A stretch of DNA of 64,000 nt. Origin: Leguminivora glycinivorella (Eukaryota > Arthropoda > Insecta > Lepidoptera > Tortricidae). This document shows positions 60,501 to 64,000 of this stretch, piece after piece. How positions within the stretch are numbered: position 1 is the stretch's first letter; each line of letters begins with the position of its first letter. A model generated the notes under the pieces. That model was not told the origin of the DNA. It saw only the letters and a program-made list of their open reading frames with translations, and did not search any database. The stretch is taken from assembly GCF_023078275.1 (NCBI RefSeq), contig NC_062971.1, forward strand, positions 4,092,001 through 4,156,000, in the 5' to 3' direction. The translations under genes were made by a program, and so were the position numbers.

Positions 60501-63500
60501 TGAAAACTCCAACAAACAGTGAACATCGCGGCAAATGCCTGTGGTGACATTTTTTACTTGGTCGGACCCTCTGATTGGTGGAAGTCCTTTCGCCTTCCGG
60601 TTTCCGAGCACGATCATTTTTCCCAAGCATTCAAAGTAAGGCACCAACCGATGTTGGAATATATTGGGCAGCCACAAATAACAACCCAGTTACAATCTCA
60701 AAAATCGATTTAAACCGCTCCAGCTTTAGATAAAACAGAATGCCTTTTAGAATTCAACGACAAAAATACACATGTATGAAAAACTCAACCAGTGCCTAAA
60801 TTTACTAGAGAGACCTTATGTCTCGCCACGTTCTCAATATATCCCCCAAGCTCGAATCTGTAAATAAACATATCTTTTCATTCGTGTAACCGAACACGAT
60901 CCGAGGGCAACGGGGCAAGGATAGTGCAGCGGTCAAAGGCAATGTCACAAACCATCTTCACAACACCTTATCCCAAAAGAATAAGGTTGCAAATTCTGTA
61001 TATCTTTTTAGAGCCAAGCATCCCTCGAGGCAAGACTCGTGACAGATTTATAGATAAACTGGAAAGAAAACATAAACGCCTATTTGTTAGATAACAAATT
61101 AATCAATAGACTGTCATTTTAGAAAGATGCCTAAATTAGGAGTGTCTTTTTAAAAGGGTTTTTTTATTTTTCTATGAAGATGTATAAAAATATCCCTTGT
61201 TGACATAGAGCAGGGCTCTCCAAACAATTTTATCACTGCCTACCTATGTATTAGAAATTGACTTCCTTCTTTACAATGAGCTATGTAGATATATAGATCA
61301 ATGAAGAAATATATGAAATGAAAACCGAGATTGTTTCATTGAACGTTGTCCTAAATAAAGAATAGAAAAGTTTGTCGAAAACATTTAAAAAAATTGTCGT
61401 GTGAATCTGTTTTGTTTCATAATTGGATGTTAGCAAGTATCACTAAAAATGAAACTAGGTACTTTGCTTGCGAATAACGCTGCTAGTAAAAATTGTGTAA
61501 AACTAAAATAGAAGAGTACGAAATAAAATTTGATTTCCTCAAAGTTATTCCTTATTTGAAAGTGTAGAAAGCAATGTGCATTCAACGTATCAACCGGCGG
61601 GAGCTGCAGCGTATGAATTTTAATATCGTAACAACGTTCTCTGGATTTCGCTCGCAATTCTGTATGTATTCTACATTAAAACAACTTGGGAAGATTGAAT
61701 TAGTACTGTTAAATTGTAATAAATTACAGTTTGAGTGAGTTTGCTGGGGAAACACTGAATTTTGACTTAATAAGGCTTTTTTTGGTATAGTATCTGACCC
61801 ATTCAGCAATAAGCTTAATAATAAAAAAATTAAAGTCAAGATTTGAACCCAGTACCTGCTCCAATTTTATCTCAGAAGTTTACAGGATGTTCAGGATCAT
61901 TTAGCTGTTGTACTTTACTCCACTAGAACCTACCGAAAGCGTACTCTTTCCTCAGACGTAATACCATTACTAAGCGAGTTAAAAACCGGGCAAAGTACAC
62001 TTCGCGACTTTCTTTGCTGGCTCATTGAACCCGGTTTTAAAGAGAATTCCCCAAAATCGAGTTCCGATGAATTAGTCTAGTTAAAATGCAATAAATGCCG
62101 CTCGGCCTAGCTCTAACTTTATTTGCGAAGTGCCGATCCAATTTTAGTCGCTTTCAGGGTTAGCAGACCTTGGTTTTTCGGTTAATTTATCGTTATGTAG
62201 TCAAAATATGTATTTCGATTTTGTACAGTCAGGTGTAAAAATATGGATGTGCAGTAGTTGCTCAAAATATCCAATAGCTCTCAATTCTTTGACATAAGAA
62301 CCGTGGGACATATTTTTGAGCAATGTTTATATATCTATATCCAATATTTTTGCACTTGACTGGACCTACCTAAAAATGACGGTCATTTGAATGAATATTA
62401 GTTGTTAGAAAGTCGATATAGAAAAGTGTATTTCCCTTTTACTAAGATAATACTCAGAAACGCCACTTTGTAAACCAAAATGTATTTTTTTGCCGTTCTG
62501 TAAATCTGAATTTGACGAGAATCAGGTTGCGTAGTCAATACGACAATGAAATTGTTCGCTCTGCTGGAGATAATAAGTACGGTAACCCTGTGTTGCTGAT
62601 CCATATTAGTCCGACGGAGAAATAGGCGTTTCCTTCGCTATTTCAGAGCTCGAAGAGTAAGCGATTAGCGTCTTACTAAACATAGATCACACGTATTTTT
62701 TTAATGTATTAACGACAGACAGAGAAAATATCACGCCAGTCACGTGCCCTGCAGATCCCCTTTTAACTATCAAGTAAAACATCATTAATTTTATCAGAAT
62801 ATCTCTAATATTGTATCAAAGAGCCACCCCTAGTGTCCCATTCAGAGGCTGGCGTGTTAATCAAGAAAACTGTCACCCGTCCACGGAAATTGCCCCGGCG
62901 AACGATGTGAAAATATTGTCCCATATTTAAATGGAACCTTTTAAAATCCGTTTTGGGTTGATGGACAGTTATGGGAGTTGATTGGAAAGTTTATCCATAC
63001 TAATATTATAAACGGGAAAGTGTGTGTGTGTCTGTTTGTTTGTCCGTCTTTCACGGCAAAATGGAGCGACGAATTGACCTGATTTTTTAGGTGGAGGTAG
63101 TTGAAGGGATGGAGAGTGACATAGGCTACTTTTTGCCTCTTCCTAACCCCCCACTTCTCTAAAATGAAGATGGGAATTTTGTATATAGCATCTCAAAATT
63201 TTTCGAATTTAACGCGAGCGAAGCCGCGGGCAAAAGCTGGTTTGTTAATGTTGGAGGCTTTTGATTTCATTTCCCCGAGATCTAATAAATAAGACAAATC
63301 TTCGTGTAACTTGGTAGTACAAAGTTACAGCAACACAAGAACGGCTCGATGAAAATTTCAAAGCGGTTAAAAGGTTAAGTTACCGTGTCAAAGACAACGG
63401 CATTCTGTTTTACTTAACTCAAGGAGATAATCTTGACGCAAGTGGTTTAAAACACATTGCAAGGTGCTTTGCTGCTAAACGTATAGCATTTACATACGTT

Positions 63501-63950
63501 TCGAACATTGATATCCGACATTATTAGGTCATAGTTTTAATTAGATACACAATTTAGTGGAACTCACCCTCTAGACAGAACATTGTTTTGCTTACTCGCA
63601 ATTTTTTTCAGGCGCTATTAATTATGTTCCGAAATACAAAAATTTTAAATAACTCCCCGGAGTCCTGAAAGCATTTGTTTTGTTTTTGAATTTGGAACCT
63701 TTTGTGCAAAATAAATTTTGGAATATGTTCAAAAGTTTGTACACGCGGTTTGAGGAGGTTATCAAATCACATGCTAAATATGGAACCTATTTTAATTTCG
63801 CAGGCAACAAGCTCTGGACGCTCGTCTCGTTCGACCGGGAAGAGCGCAAAGAGTACAGAATACCAGTCGCCATCACAGACTCCGGGACGCCCCGGATGAC
63901 CGGCGTCTCCATACTTCACGTGGTCATTGGGGATAAGAACGACAACCTTC
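18481..63950 (+). CDS. shg: shotgun (DE-cadherin), N-terminal 13 coding exons, gene continues past window
   Basis: Classical epithelial cadherin of insects: a single-pass adhesion protein of adherens junctions that binds calcium and its own kind through EC repeats and links to actin through beta- and alpha-catenin. Joining the thirteen exons listed here gives about 823 codons with matching phases and no stop. The order is signal peptide, short basic linker, then seven EC repeats. Linker motifs of DxNDN type are seen at the ends of EC1, EC3, EC4, EC5, EC6 and EC7. Stretches such as LENEPPGTPVMQVRAFD and VEAYDPDIKDRN match what I recall of fly Shotgun much better than the longer N-cadherin (CadN). 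Transmembrane and catenin-binding parts are not in the window. The 5' UTR and promoter were not located. Identity is strong; the first two exons and the last donor are less certain. Confidence 0.9.
18619..18725 (+). repeat. SINE-like repeat, 3' part
   Basis: Contains ttgccaagactggcactga, ctacccctttatg and a tgtatgtatg tail. It lies about 70 bases inside shg intron 1. Confidence 0.6.
18735..18960 (-). repeat. LINE 3' end (NKLPAEVFP family), copy 1
   Basis: The minus strand encodes NKLPAEVFPLNYSMGLLKK and GRQRACDTP then stop, a LINE C-terminus, followed by an untranslated end that contains gtccgcctgatggaaagcgg in plus orientation. Further 3' ends of this kind are at 21325-21430 (+) and 44262-44590 (-). 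Confidence 0.6.
19081..19517. mobile_element. MITE with GC-rich arms and AT-rich centre
   Basis: Outer ends read aaagctcggccacaca and tgtgtggcggaggcttt. GC-rich arms (gaacgctggcg / cgccagcgttc) enclose inner repeats aggggtatttga and tgaaatacccct around an AT-rich core. Open frames here come from the GC-rich arms. Confidence 0.75.
19518..20360. other. no recognisable gene
   Basis: Short overlapping open frames at 19808-20087 were not assigned. Confidence 0.4.
20361..21222. repeat. 862-bp long inverted repeat with six ACAGGGTG motifs
   Basis: Arms of about 325 bases (20361-20690 and 20895-21222) are reverse complements with high identity by eye. They flank a spacer of about 200 bases. The motif atacagggtg stands at 20361, 20508 and 20644, and its complement at 20929, 21064 and 21213, in mirror spacing (147 and 136, then 135 and 149). 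No open frame of note. It lies in shg intron 1. Confidence 0.9.
21325..21430 (+). repeat. LINE 3' end (NKLPAEVFP family), copy 2
   Basis: Contains cccttgagttgcaggcgtcc, ttgccaccgacgtgg and a duplicated, inverted accatacggtctacctgatg segment. Confidence 0.6.
21971..22361. repeat. 390-bp fold-back with ~170-bp arms
   Basis: Arms 21971-22140 and 22193-22361 are nearly perfect reverse complements (for example taaacatccaaattataaac opposite its complement) around a 52-base loop. As a result both strands translate to almost the same peptide (MNSDFLSY..NNLNIQIINKS), which is a symmetry effect and not a gene. Confidence 0.92.
22600..22789 (+). repeat. repeat ending ...TTTTTTGAAGTCGGTT
   Basis: Contains gtcgaattgagaacctcc and ends ttttttgaagtcggtt, the counterpart of accgccttcaaaaa at 21992. 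The interval 21987-22789 may be a single element with these ends. Confidence 0.5.
23050..23195. mobile_element. GC-rich MITE, copy 2
   Basis: Begins taacgccgtgtcttgc and ends gcaagcctcggcgtaa, with cgacggtcgcgcgacc and its complement inside each end and ccatatcgataaggtttgat in the middle. Several spurious open frames cross it on both strands. Confidence 0.8.
23196..24960. other. no recognisable gene
   Basis: AT-rich intron sequence. A fragment at 24525-24560 (agatcgcctgatggtaggct) resembles a common LINE 3' UTR. Confidence 0.35.
24969..25016 (+). repeat. short repeat (GACGTAGCCTACGATGGAG family)
   Basis: aagacgtgacctacgatgga and cttgcccaga match copies at 50160-50221 and 60163-60240. Confidence 0.5.
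25017..26916. other. no recognisable gene; GC-rich patch at 26630-26780
   Basis: A 163-codon minus frame (26490-26981) crosses this patch and the SINE and is not credible as a gene. The patch's end (ttgttagaag..ttattactg, tttatactgtgg) recurs at 51738-51774. Confidence 0.4.
26917..27050 (+). mobile_element. tRNA-derived SINE, copy 2
   Basis: Starts acgaccggtctggcatagtt, has the B box ggttcgaatcc, and is shorter than the 9298 copy. Confidence 0.8.
27342..27396 (+). repeat. SINE-like repeat, left half split by a LINE
   Basis: Holds ggtgtcgtagaagtcgat and gatatgggttaaat; its continuation starts at 28277 after the inserted LINE. Confidence 0.75.
27397..28276 (-). pseudogene. Jockey-like LINE 3' end inserted in a SINE-like repeat
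   Basis: The minus strand encodes VLWRLKKTVSMKTALMAYHG, LRYGIIMWGNS, QKKCVRAICGVRYRESC and LPLPSLYIYEA and ends EFKRKLYEMLC then a stop near 27743, the C-terminal domain of Jockey-type LINEs. The 3' UTR reaches the tail at 27397. Flanking taaat (27392-27396 and 28277-28281) is the target duplication. It is 5'-truncated. Confidence 0.88.
28277..28402 (+). repeat. SINE-like repeat, right half
   Basis: Continues with taaattgtggcgtaggcgag, aacctgtcactgcaatgtca and ctgcctacccctttatggga. Joined to 27342-27396 it restores the order seen at 3020-3200. Confidence 0.75.
28761..28911. mobile_element. MITE with CGTAGCCGAATGGCA ends, tandem copy 1
   Basis: Begins cgtagccgaatggca and ends tgccattcggctacg. 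Inside are ctctgtcgcgccaatacgc and gatagagatagat. Confidence 0.85.
28923..29070. mobile_element. MITE with CGTAGCCGAATGGCA ends, tandem copy 2
   Basis: Lies 11 bases after copy 1 in the same orientation; the right end (attcggctatg) is slightly decayed. A further fragment in reverse is at 34378-34466. Minus-strand open frames across both copies are by-products. Confidence 0.85.
29221..29345 (-). mobile_element. tRNA-derived SINE, 3' part only
   Basis: On the minus strand it has acaacacaagctttctgg and gactcagtcaatctgtgtaa, the body and end of the SINE at 9298. Confidence 0.7.
29346..29790. other. no recognisable gene
   Basis: Nothing assigned. Confidence 0.35.
29794..29940 (-). repeat. LINE 3' end with (TATG)n
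   Basis: tgtatgtatgtatgtatgta followed by acactttattgtacata and aagggatctcttccagtcaa reads as a LINE 3' terminus on the minus strand. Confidence 0.5.
29941..30537. other. no recognisable gene
   Basis: A scrap ending ggtacggaaccctaaaaag near 30056 resembles the end of an AGGGTTCC element. Confidence 0.35.
30538..30783. mobile_element. MITE with TAGGCTAGTTTCCT ends, copy 2
   Basis: Starts taggctacttgcctcctag; shares aactgtcaaaacgaatttg and cttatttcgtgca-like blocks with the 15116 copy read in reverse. The far end has decayed. Confidence 0.65.
30784..31803. other. no recognisable gene
   Basis: A LINE-UTR-like scrap (ggcgatgactgcttcccatc) is at 31378-31435. Nothing else assigned. Confidence 0.35.
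31804..32090 (+). mobile_element. AGGGTTCC/(CCGT)n element, copy 2, internally deleted
   Basis: Starts ttttttagggttccgtagtc and has a (CCGT)n array at 31860-31917. After tttattagggta it jumps to aataatcgctcctaaagg, losing about 140 bases present in the other copies, and it lacks the ccggtttttt end. Confidence 0.85.
32682..33010 (-). repeat. LINE 3' end remnant with (TTTTA)n
   Basis: (TTTTA)n at 32682-32698 precedes ggaaacatcaggtaaagc. The minus strand further up reads IRTKPFAFIF and KEWNSLHEHF, resembling the C-terminal WNSLP motif of LINE reverse transcriptases. Confidence 0.5.
33011..33445. other. no recognisable gene
   Basis: Nothing assigned. Confidence 0.35.
33448..33880 (+). pseudogene. 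LINE reverse transcriptase C-terminus, two frameshifts, (TATG)n tail
   Basis: Three frames together give one recognisable C-terminus: MRALRSMAGVKLSDRIRN, then after a shift near 33548 MLRWFGHVERMDERRVTKK and GSGRPRR, then after a second shift around 33720 STRNRRACM and SAYPSGKQA followed by TGA at 33851-33853 and (TATG)n. These are typical of LINEs abundant in Lepidoptera. The last codons plus tail equal the 3' end of the SINE-like repeats. Confidence 0.85.
33885..34377. other. no recognisable gene
   Basis: Nothing assigned. Confidence 0.35.
34378..34466 (-). repeat. fragment of the CGTAGCCGAATGGCA MITE
   Basis: The reverse complement reads cagtctggctctgtcgcgcc and aatacgcaaaagcgatagag as in the copies at 28761-29070. 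Confidence 0.6.
35107..35230 (-). repeat. LINE 3' end with (GATAA)n tail
   Basis: aagataagataagataattt followed by atttgcttaaatatgg is a LINE 3' terminus in minus orientation. Confidence 0.5.
35588..35783. mobile_element. MITE-like inverted repeat
   Basis: Arms of about 54 bases: aattaagcatgaaat on the left opposes atttcatgcttaatt on the right, with outer caaaactaactc and gagttaatttttg. Confidence 0.75.
36199..36284 (+). CDS. shg: shg exon 2: short basic His-rich segment after signal peptide
   Basis: A strong acceptor (ctatttttttcttttcag) precedes an 86-base open stretch that ends at a gtgagt donor. Read from the phase-1 G left by exon 1 it has no stop and ends in phase 0, which is what exon 3 needs. 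It encodes 28 codons plus the shared one, rich in Arg and His, including the run TRLRHSRHLQ. That contains an RxxR site (RHSR) of the type cut by furin. This region is poorly conserved among cadherins, so there is no homology support; the evidence is splice sites and phase. Confidence 0.6.
36285..37469 (+). other. shg intron 2, first part, no recognisable gene
   Basis: Short open frames at 36685-37073 were not assigned. Confidence 0.4.
37470..37691. mobile_element. PIF/Harbinger-type MITE, copy 1
   Basis: Terminal repeats ggcactggtcccaccgcgag and its complement, arms about 100 bases, flanked on each side by TAA (37467-37469 and 37692-37694), a 3-bp target duplication typical of PIF/Harbinger. 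Confidence 0.8.
37692..38462. other. no recognisable gene
   Basis: Nothing assigned. Confidence 0.35.
38463..38982 (-). repeat. 500-bp repeat, copy 2
   Basis: Inverted partner of 2452-2958; shares cgagagcgtttgtatggaga and agcgaaaatgctaaaatgga. Confidence 0.75.
38983..39992. other. no recognisable gene
   Basis: Nothing assigned. Confidence 0.35.
39996..40134. mobile_element. PIF/Harbinger-type MITE, copy 2, next to shg exon 3
   Basis: Same ends as 37470-37691 with TAA on both sides (39993-39995 and 40135-40137), but with much of the left arm deleted. It ends 81 bases before exon 3 starts at 40216. Confidence 0.8.
40216..40335 (+). CDS. shg: shg exon 3: start of EC1
   Basis: Acceptor ctaaccactttcag, donor acg|gtaaga; 40 codons, phase 0 at both ends. 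The segment KPLFTEC..YRPTVQEEQPQ is the beginning of the first EC repeat, with the Cys and the QEEQP strand expected in fly Shotgun. A MITE ends 78 bases upstream and a SINE-like repeat starts about five bases after the exon, so this exon sits tightly between two mobile elements. An open frame runs upstream to an ATG at 40141, but that part is intron and MITE flank. Confidence 0.9.
40341..40585 (-). repeat. SINE-like repeat, minus copy abutting shg exon 3 donor
   Basis: In plus orientation it begins with (ATAC)n from 40341, five bases after the exon end, then aatcacgcctgtttcccata, cactcttggcaaataagg, gacaggttgccag and gtcgccttctacgacaccca. It is a near full-length copy of the 2978-3222 family. 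Confidence 0.8.
40586..41824 (+). other. shg intron 3, remainder, no recognisable gene
   Basis: Open frames at 41503-41796 on both strands were not assigned. Confidence 0.4.
41825..41950 (+). CDS. shg: shg exon 4: EC1 middle
   Basis: 42 codons, phase 0 at both ends. It begins VHAEDRDPPEMGG (the calcium-binding DRD-type loop) and ends DPETGRITTAD. The donor is gtcagt, a weaker than usual site. The frame closes with a stop soon after the donor if the intron is kept. Confidence 0.9.
42421..42570 (+). CDS. shg: shg exon 5: EC1 end with DINDN linker
   Basis: 50 codons, phase 0. It opens with VFDRDEPSREKEAYITVRA and closes EC1 with IEDINDNQPVFDKV before a gtaagt donor. The acceptor (aaattcaaaatggcgcag) has almost no pyrimidine tract, but the spacing to the DRDEP motif fits only this AG. 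Confidence 0.92.
42571..43504 (+). other. shg intron 5, nothing recognised
   Basis: AT-rich, no recognisable repeat. Confidence 0.5.
43505..43690 (+). CDS. shg: shg exon 6: EC2 first half
   Basis: 62 codons, phase 0 at both ends, acceptor tatatgtgcag and donor gtaagt. It carries MRISATDIDDGNNS (EC calcium-binding loop) and the strand IDPDNGVIFLNKTID. Together with exon 7 it forms the second EC repeat. Confidence 0.93.
43691..44041 (+). other. shg intron 6, nothing recognised
   Basis: 351-base intron between gtaagt and tccgtacag. The open frame entering exon 7 from 43904 is fortuitous. Confidence 0.6.
44042..44244 (+). CDS. shg: shg exon 7: EC2 end and EC3 start
   Basis: 67 codons plus two bases (phase 2 out). 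It starts KVPGYKFKLSAIVKDMGDPP. The EC2-EC3 linker reads VVESNKKSPSF, so the usual DxNDN calcium motif is missing; as I recall fly Shotgun shows the same departure. The next repeat opens with RLKENYADFNAHIATVRA. Donor gtaagt at 44245. Confidence 0.92.
44262..44590 (-). repeat. LINE 3' end (NKLPAEVFP family), copy 3
   Basis: Holds actacgtcggtggcaaacaa and ggtccgcctgatggaaagcg as at 18740, and further out gttgagctctggcagcctta and ggtctaatgctatttggctg. Sits in shg intron 7. Confidence 0.6.
44591..45370 (+). other. shg intron 7, nothing recognised
   Basis: A short minus frame at 44530-44832 spans the LINE end and was not assigned. Confidence 0.4.
45371..45458. repeat. 88-bp hairpin repeat
   Basis: agttatcaagccgataaag and ctttatcggcttgataact form perfect 19-base arms, extended by cgtttgt and acaaacg, around a loop of about 34 bases. 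Confidence 0.85.
45538..45715 (+). CDS. shg: shg exon 8: EC3 middle
   Basis: One base plus 59 codons. It begins SNIPEEKKLLFELV after the shared Val and ends DYTLTVRVQ at a gtaaat donor. The acceptor has a good pyrimidine tract (cctatttttttacag). The motif GQTEQTNKWHTF is characteristic of this repeat in Shotgun-type cadherins. Confidence 0.93.
45825..46317 (+). CDS. shg: shg exon 9: EC3 end, all of EC4, EC5 start
   Basis: The longest coding exon: 164 codons plus one base. It closes EC3 with VEDVNDNIPIF, then encodes EC4 with LENEPPGTPVMQVRAFD, DGTSANNQVTYELAD, LKEFDREEQ and the linker ADKNDNPPHF, then enters EC5. Acceptor tttttccttttccag; donor gtgaat after a phase-1 G. This exon gives the clearest match to Shotgun in the window. 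Confidence 0.96.
46412..46683 (+). CDS. shg: shg exon 10: EC5 and EC6 start
   Basis: Two bases plus 90 codons after a 94-base intron. It contains NVSFSIVAGN, ITGEIRVNNKLDYENIT, VRAFDGLYEDYAKV and the linker ENLNDNPPIF, then EEEKLYEGCMVK, the opening of EC6. Donor gttagt, phase 0. The short intron before it holds a (TTCG)n run at about 46352-46376. Confidence 0.95.
46765..47049 (+). CDS. shg: shg exon 11: EC6
   Basis: 95 codons, phase 0 at both ends, after an 81-base intron. It begins VEAYDPDIKDRNAPQNIHYS and contains GCLRLTKPLDRDPP and the linker TDINDNAPFLTN before a gtaagt donor. It is followed by a 12.9-kb intron. Confidence 0.96.
49024..49311 (+). mobile_element. tRNA-like head with SINE-type body
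   Basis: The 49231-49311 part has ttagctcagtcg (A-box-like) and gggtttcgaatcccgg (B box). The part before it (cgacgatctcggaaaccgct, gggggttttcgggggtgaaa) is a block I recall as dispersed in moth genomes. It does not fold convincingly as a tRNA, so I do not call a tRNA gene. Confidence 0.55.
49334..49931 (+). mobile_element. AGGGTTCC/(CCGT)n element, copy 3, full length
   Basis: Starts agggttccgtagtcaactag and ends with the hairpin gagcgtggcccgacacgctc then ttggccggttttt. The (CCGT)n array spans about 49390-49461, the longest in the window. Confidence 0.88.
50155..50221 (+). repeat. short repeat (GACGTAGCCTACGATGGAG family), copy 2
   Basis: gggcttactttagccacaga and agacgtagcctacgatggag, as at 60163-60240. 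Confidence 0.6.
50581..50878. mobile_element. fold-back MITE, copy B, very GC-rich loop
   Basis: Outer ends ggcagcgttcccacttatgc and its complement; the arms (about 125 bases) match almost perfectly around a loop with gcggcggcggggcgcgcgcc. Same family as 3648-3893. Both strands give near-identical 60-70 codon frames by symmetry. Confidence 0.92.
50879..51773. other. no recognisable gene; repeat end at 51738-51772
   Basis: The end gaagagttattactgg, tttatactgtgg recurs from 26800. Confidence 0.4.
51774..52693. mobile_element. 920-bp element with ~187-bp terminal inverted repeats
   Basis: Left end ggcagccgctgtcaaacagg, right end its complement. The arms continue to 51960 and from 52510 with good identity (gagcgagcaaaa and its complement at the inner edge). 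The core holds a frame of 121 codons (51922-52287) that resembles nothing I know and overlaps a nested MITE; no transposase motif was seen. Confidence 0.85.
52117..52227. mobile_element. MITE with CACTTGCACCAAC ends, nested
   Basis: cacttgcaccaac and gttggtgcaagtg bound 111 bases; it lies inside the 920-bp element. Confidence 0.8.
55041..55160 (+). repeat. 130-bp repeat ending gtaccctg, copy 2
   Basis: Starts aatcgttgacgctaggtggc and ends gtaggtaccctg. Confidence 0.55.
55764..56075 (+). other. unassigned 103-codon open frame in shg intron 11
   Basis: An ATG-started frame with fairly even composition, containing FRDTTQRLIKTFLPDYD and FHFVKNCLEHYP. No domain recognised, no splice or promoter support; probably chance or an old element remnant. 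Confidence 0.15.
57236..57787 (+). mobile_element. AGGGTTCC/(CCGT)n element, copy 4
   Basis: Same ends as copy 3 (tttttagggttccgtagtc; cacgctcttggccggttttt), with a short (CCGT)n array at about 57293-57322. Confidence 0.88.
59781..59812 (+). repeat. Helitron-like 3' end
   Basis: gtgcgaagccggggcgggtc followed by gctag is a common lepidopteran Helitron-type terminus; the 5' part is not clear. Confidence 0.5.
59983..60139 (+). CDS. shg: shg exon 12: EC7 first half
   Basis: 52 codons plus one base. Acceptor tgtgctatttcag; the frame opens TEPVIWYENEPPGEVV, then AKDYDSKENGPPFTFALND and DIRSKFQIQG, ending at gtaagt. It joins directly to exon 11 in phase 0, so EC6-EC7 is complete and no exon need be sought in the long intron between them. 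Confidence 0.95.
60163..60240 (+). repeat. short repeat (GACGTAGCCTACGATGGAG family), copy 3
   Basis: atgggcttactcatggccac, actagccgagactaagacg and ggagctcgctcagaag. It begins about 25 bases after the shg exon 12 donor. Confidence 0.6.
60298..60422. mobile_element. GC-rich MITE, copy 3
   Basis: Starts ttacgccgtggcttgcgtgg and ends cgtcgcccacgcaag; the centre atcgatatggaagtatgaga is inverted relative to copies 1 and 2. Confidence 0.8.
60423..62225 (+). other. shg intron 12, middle part, no recognisable gene
   Basis: A B-box-like ggttcaaatc on the minus strand near 61850 may be an old SINE. Nothing else assigned. Confidence 0.4.
62226..62362. mobile_element. MITE with CAGTCAGGTGTAAAAATAT ends
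   Basis: cagtcaggtgtaaaaatatg on the left faces atatttttgcacttgactg (RC: cagtcaagtgcaaaaatat) on the right across 137 bases. Confidence 0.75.
62994..63240 (+). mobile_element. Helitron-like non-autonomous element, longer copy
   Basis: Starts tccatactaatattataaac after A and ends gaagccgcgggcaaaagctg-g before T. Shares ggaaagtgtgtgtg, tccgtctttcacggcaaaa and ggatggagagtgacatagg with 10584-10746. Confidence 0.75.
63804..63950 (+). CDS. shg: shg exon 13: EC7 end (donor uncertain)
   Basis: Acceptor tattttaatttcgcag; completes the Gly codon of exon 12 and encodes VSFDREERKEYRIPVAITD, GVSILHVVIGDKNDN. The 3' boundary is unclear: a gtatgg site at 63951 leaves phase 1, and a gtaatc at 63961 is another choice. 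Frame reading beyond does not look like cadherin, so the exon ends near here. Later exons lie outside the window. Confidence 0.85.
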
Positions 63951-64000
63951 GTATGGCGTCTGTAATCATTGACTCTTTTTATGGCATTTAGCAACATCTT

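Noticed and set aside
40216..63950. CadN (N-cadherin) as the gene identity
   Set aside because: Only seven EC repeats follow the signal peptide, and several stretches match Shotgun as I recall it and not CadN.

Overview
The window is a piece of an insect nuclear chromosome, almost certainly from a moth or butterfly. It is AT-rich and has spliceosomal introns. Its one protein-coding host gene is the insect classical E-cadherin, shotgun (DE-cadherin). Most of the rest is repeats of kinds common in Lepidoptera: tRNA-derived SINEs, LINE 3' ends, Helitron-like pieces ending in CTAG or CTGG, fold-back MITEs, and an AGGGTTCC/(CCGT)n element. No bacterial-type operons, CRISPR arrays, rRNA genes or convincing tRNA genes were seen.

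Host gene. Thirteen coding exons of shotgun can be placed on the plus strand between 18481 and about 63950. Splice phases match at every junction and give roughly 823 codons. Exon 1 (18481-18547) encodes a signal peptide. Exon 2 (36199-36284) encodes a short basic, His-rich segment. Exons 3-13 encode seven extracellular cadherin (EC) repeats. The membrane-proximal EGF/LamG region, transmembrane helix and catenin-binding tail must lie beyond 64000. Intron 1 is 17.7 kb and the intron between EC6 and EC7 is 12.9 kb; both are full of transposable elements. The introns within EC5-EC6 are only 81-94 bp.

Layout. 1-5 kb: dispersed repeats and a fold-back element. 5-9 kb: an AGGGTTCC/(CCGT)n element and a 5'-truncated Ty3/gypsy-like pol on the minus strand. 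9-12.6 kb: a SINE, a Helitron-like element and small MITEs. 12.65-14.3 kb: a MITE interrupted by a LINE insertion that looks chimeric. 15.1-16 kb: a MITE and an RTE-like LINE tail with a 12-bp target duplication. 18.4-36.2 kb: exon 1 and intron 1, holding an 862-bp inverted repeat (20.4-21.2 kb), a 390-bp fold-back (22 kb), a LINE nested in a SINE-like repeat (27.4-28.4 kb), tandem MITEs (28.8-29.1 kb) and a LINE fragment (33.4-33.9 kb). 36.2-47.05 kb: exons 2-11. 47-60 kb: intron 11, with AGGGTTCC elements, a GC-rich 298-bp fold-back and a 920-bp long-TIR element. 60-64 kb: exons 12 and 13.

I found no clearly new multigene system. The most notable items are the recovered N-terminal exons of shotgun, exon 3 enclosed between two transposable elements, the long inverted repeats inside the shotgun transcription unit, the apparently chimeric LINE insertion, and the shared 3' end of a LINE and a family of short SINE-like repeats. 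All family assignments come from reading the sequence and from memory of the families; no database search was run.
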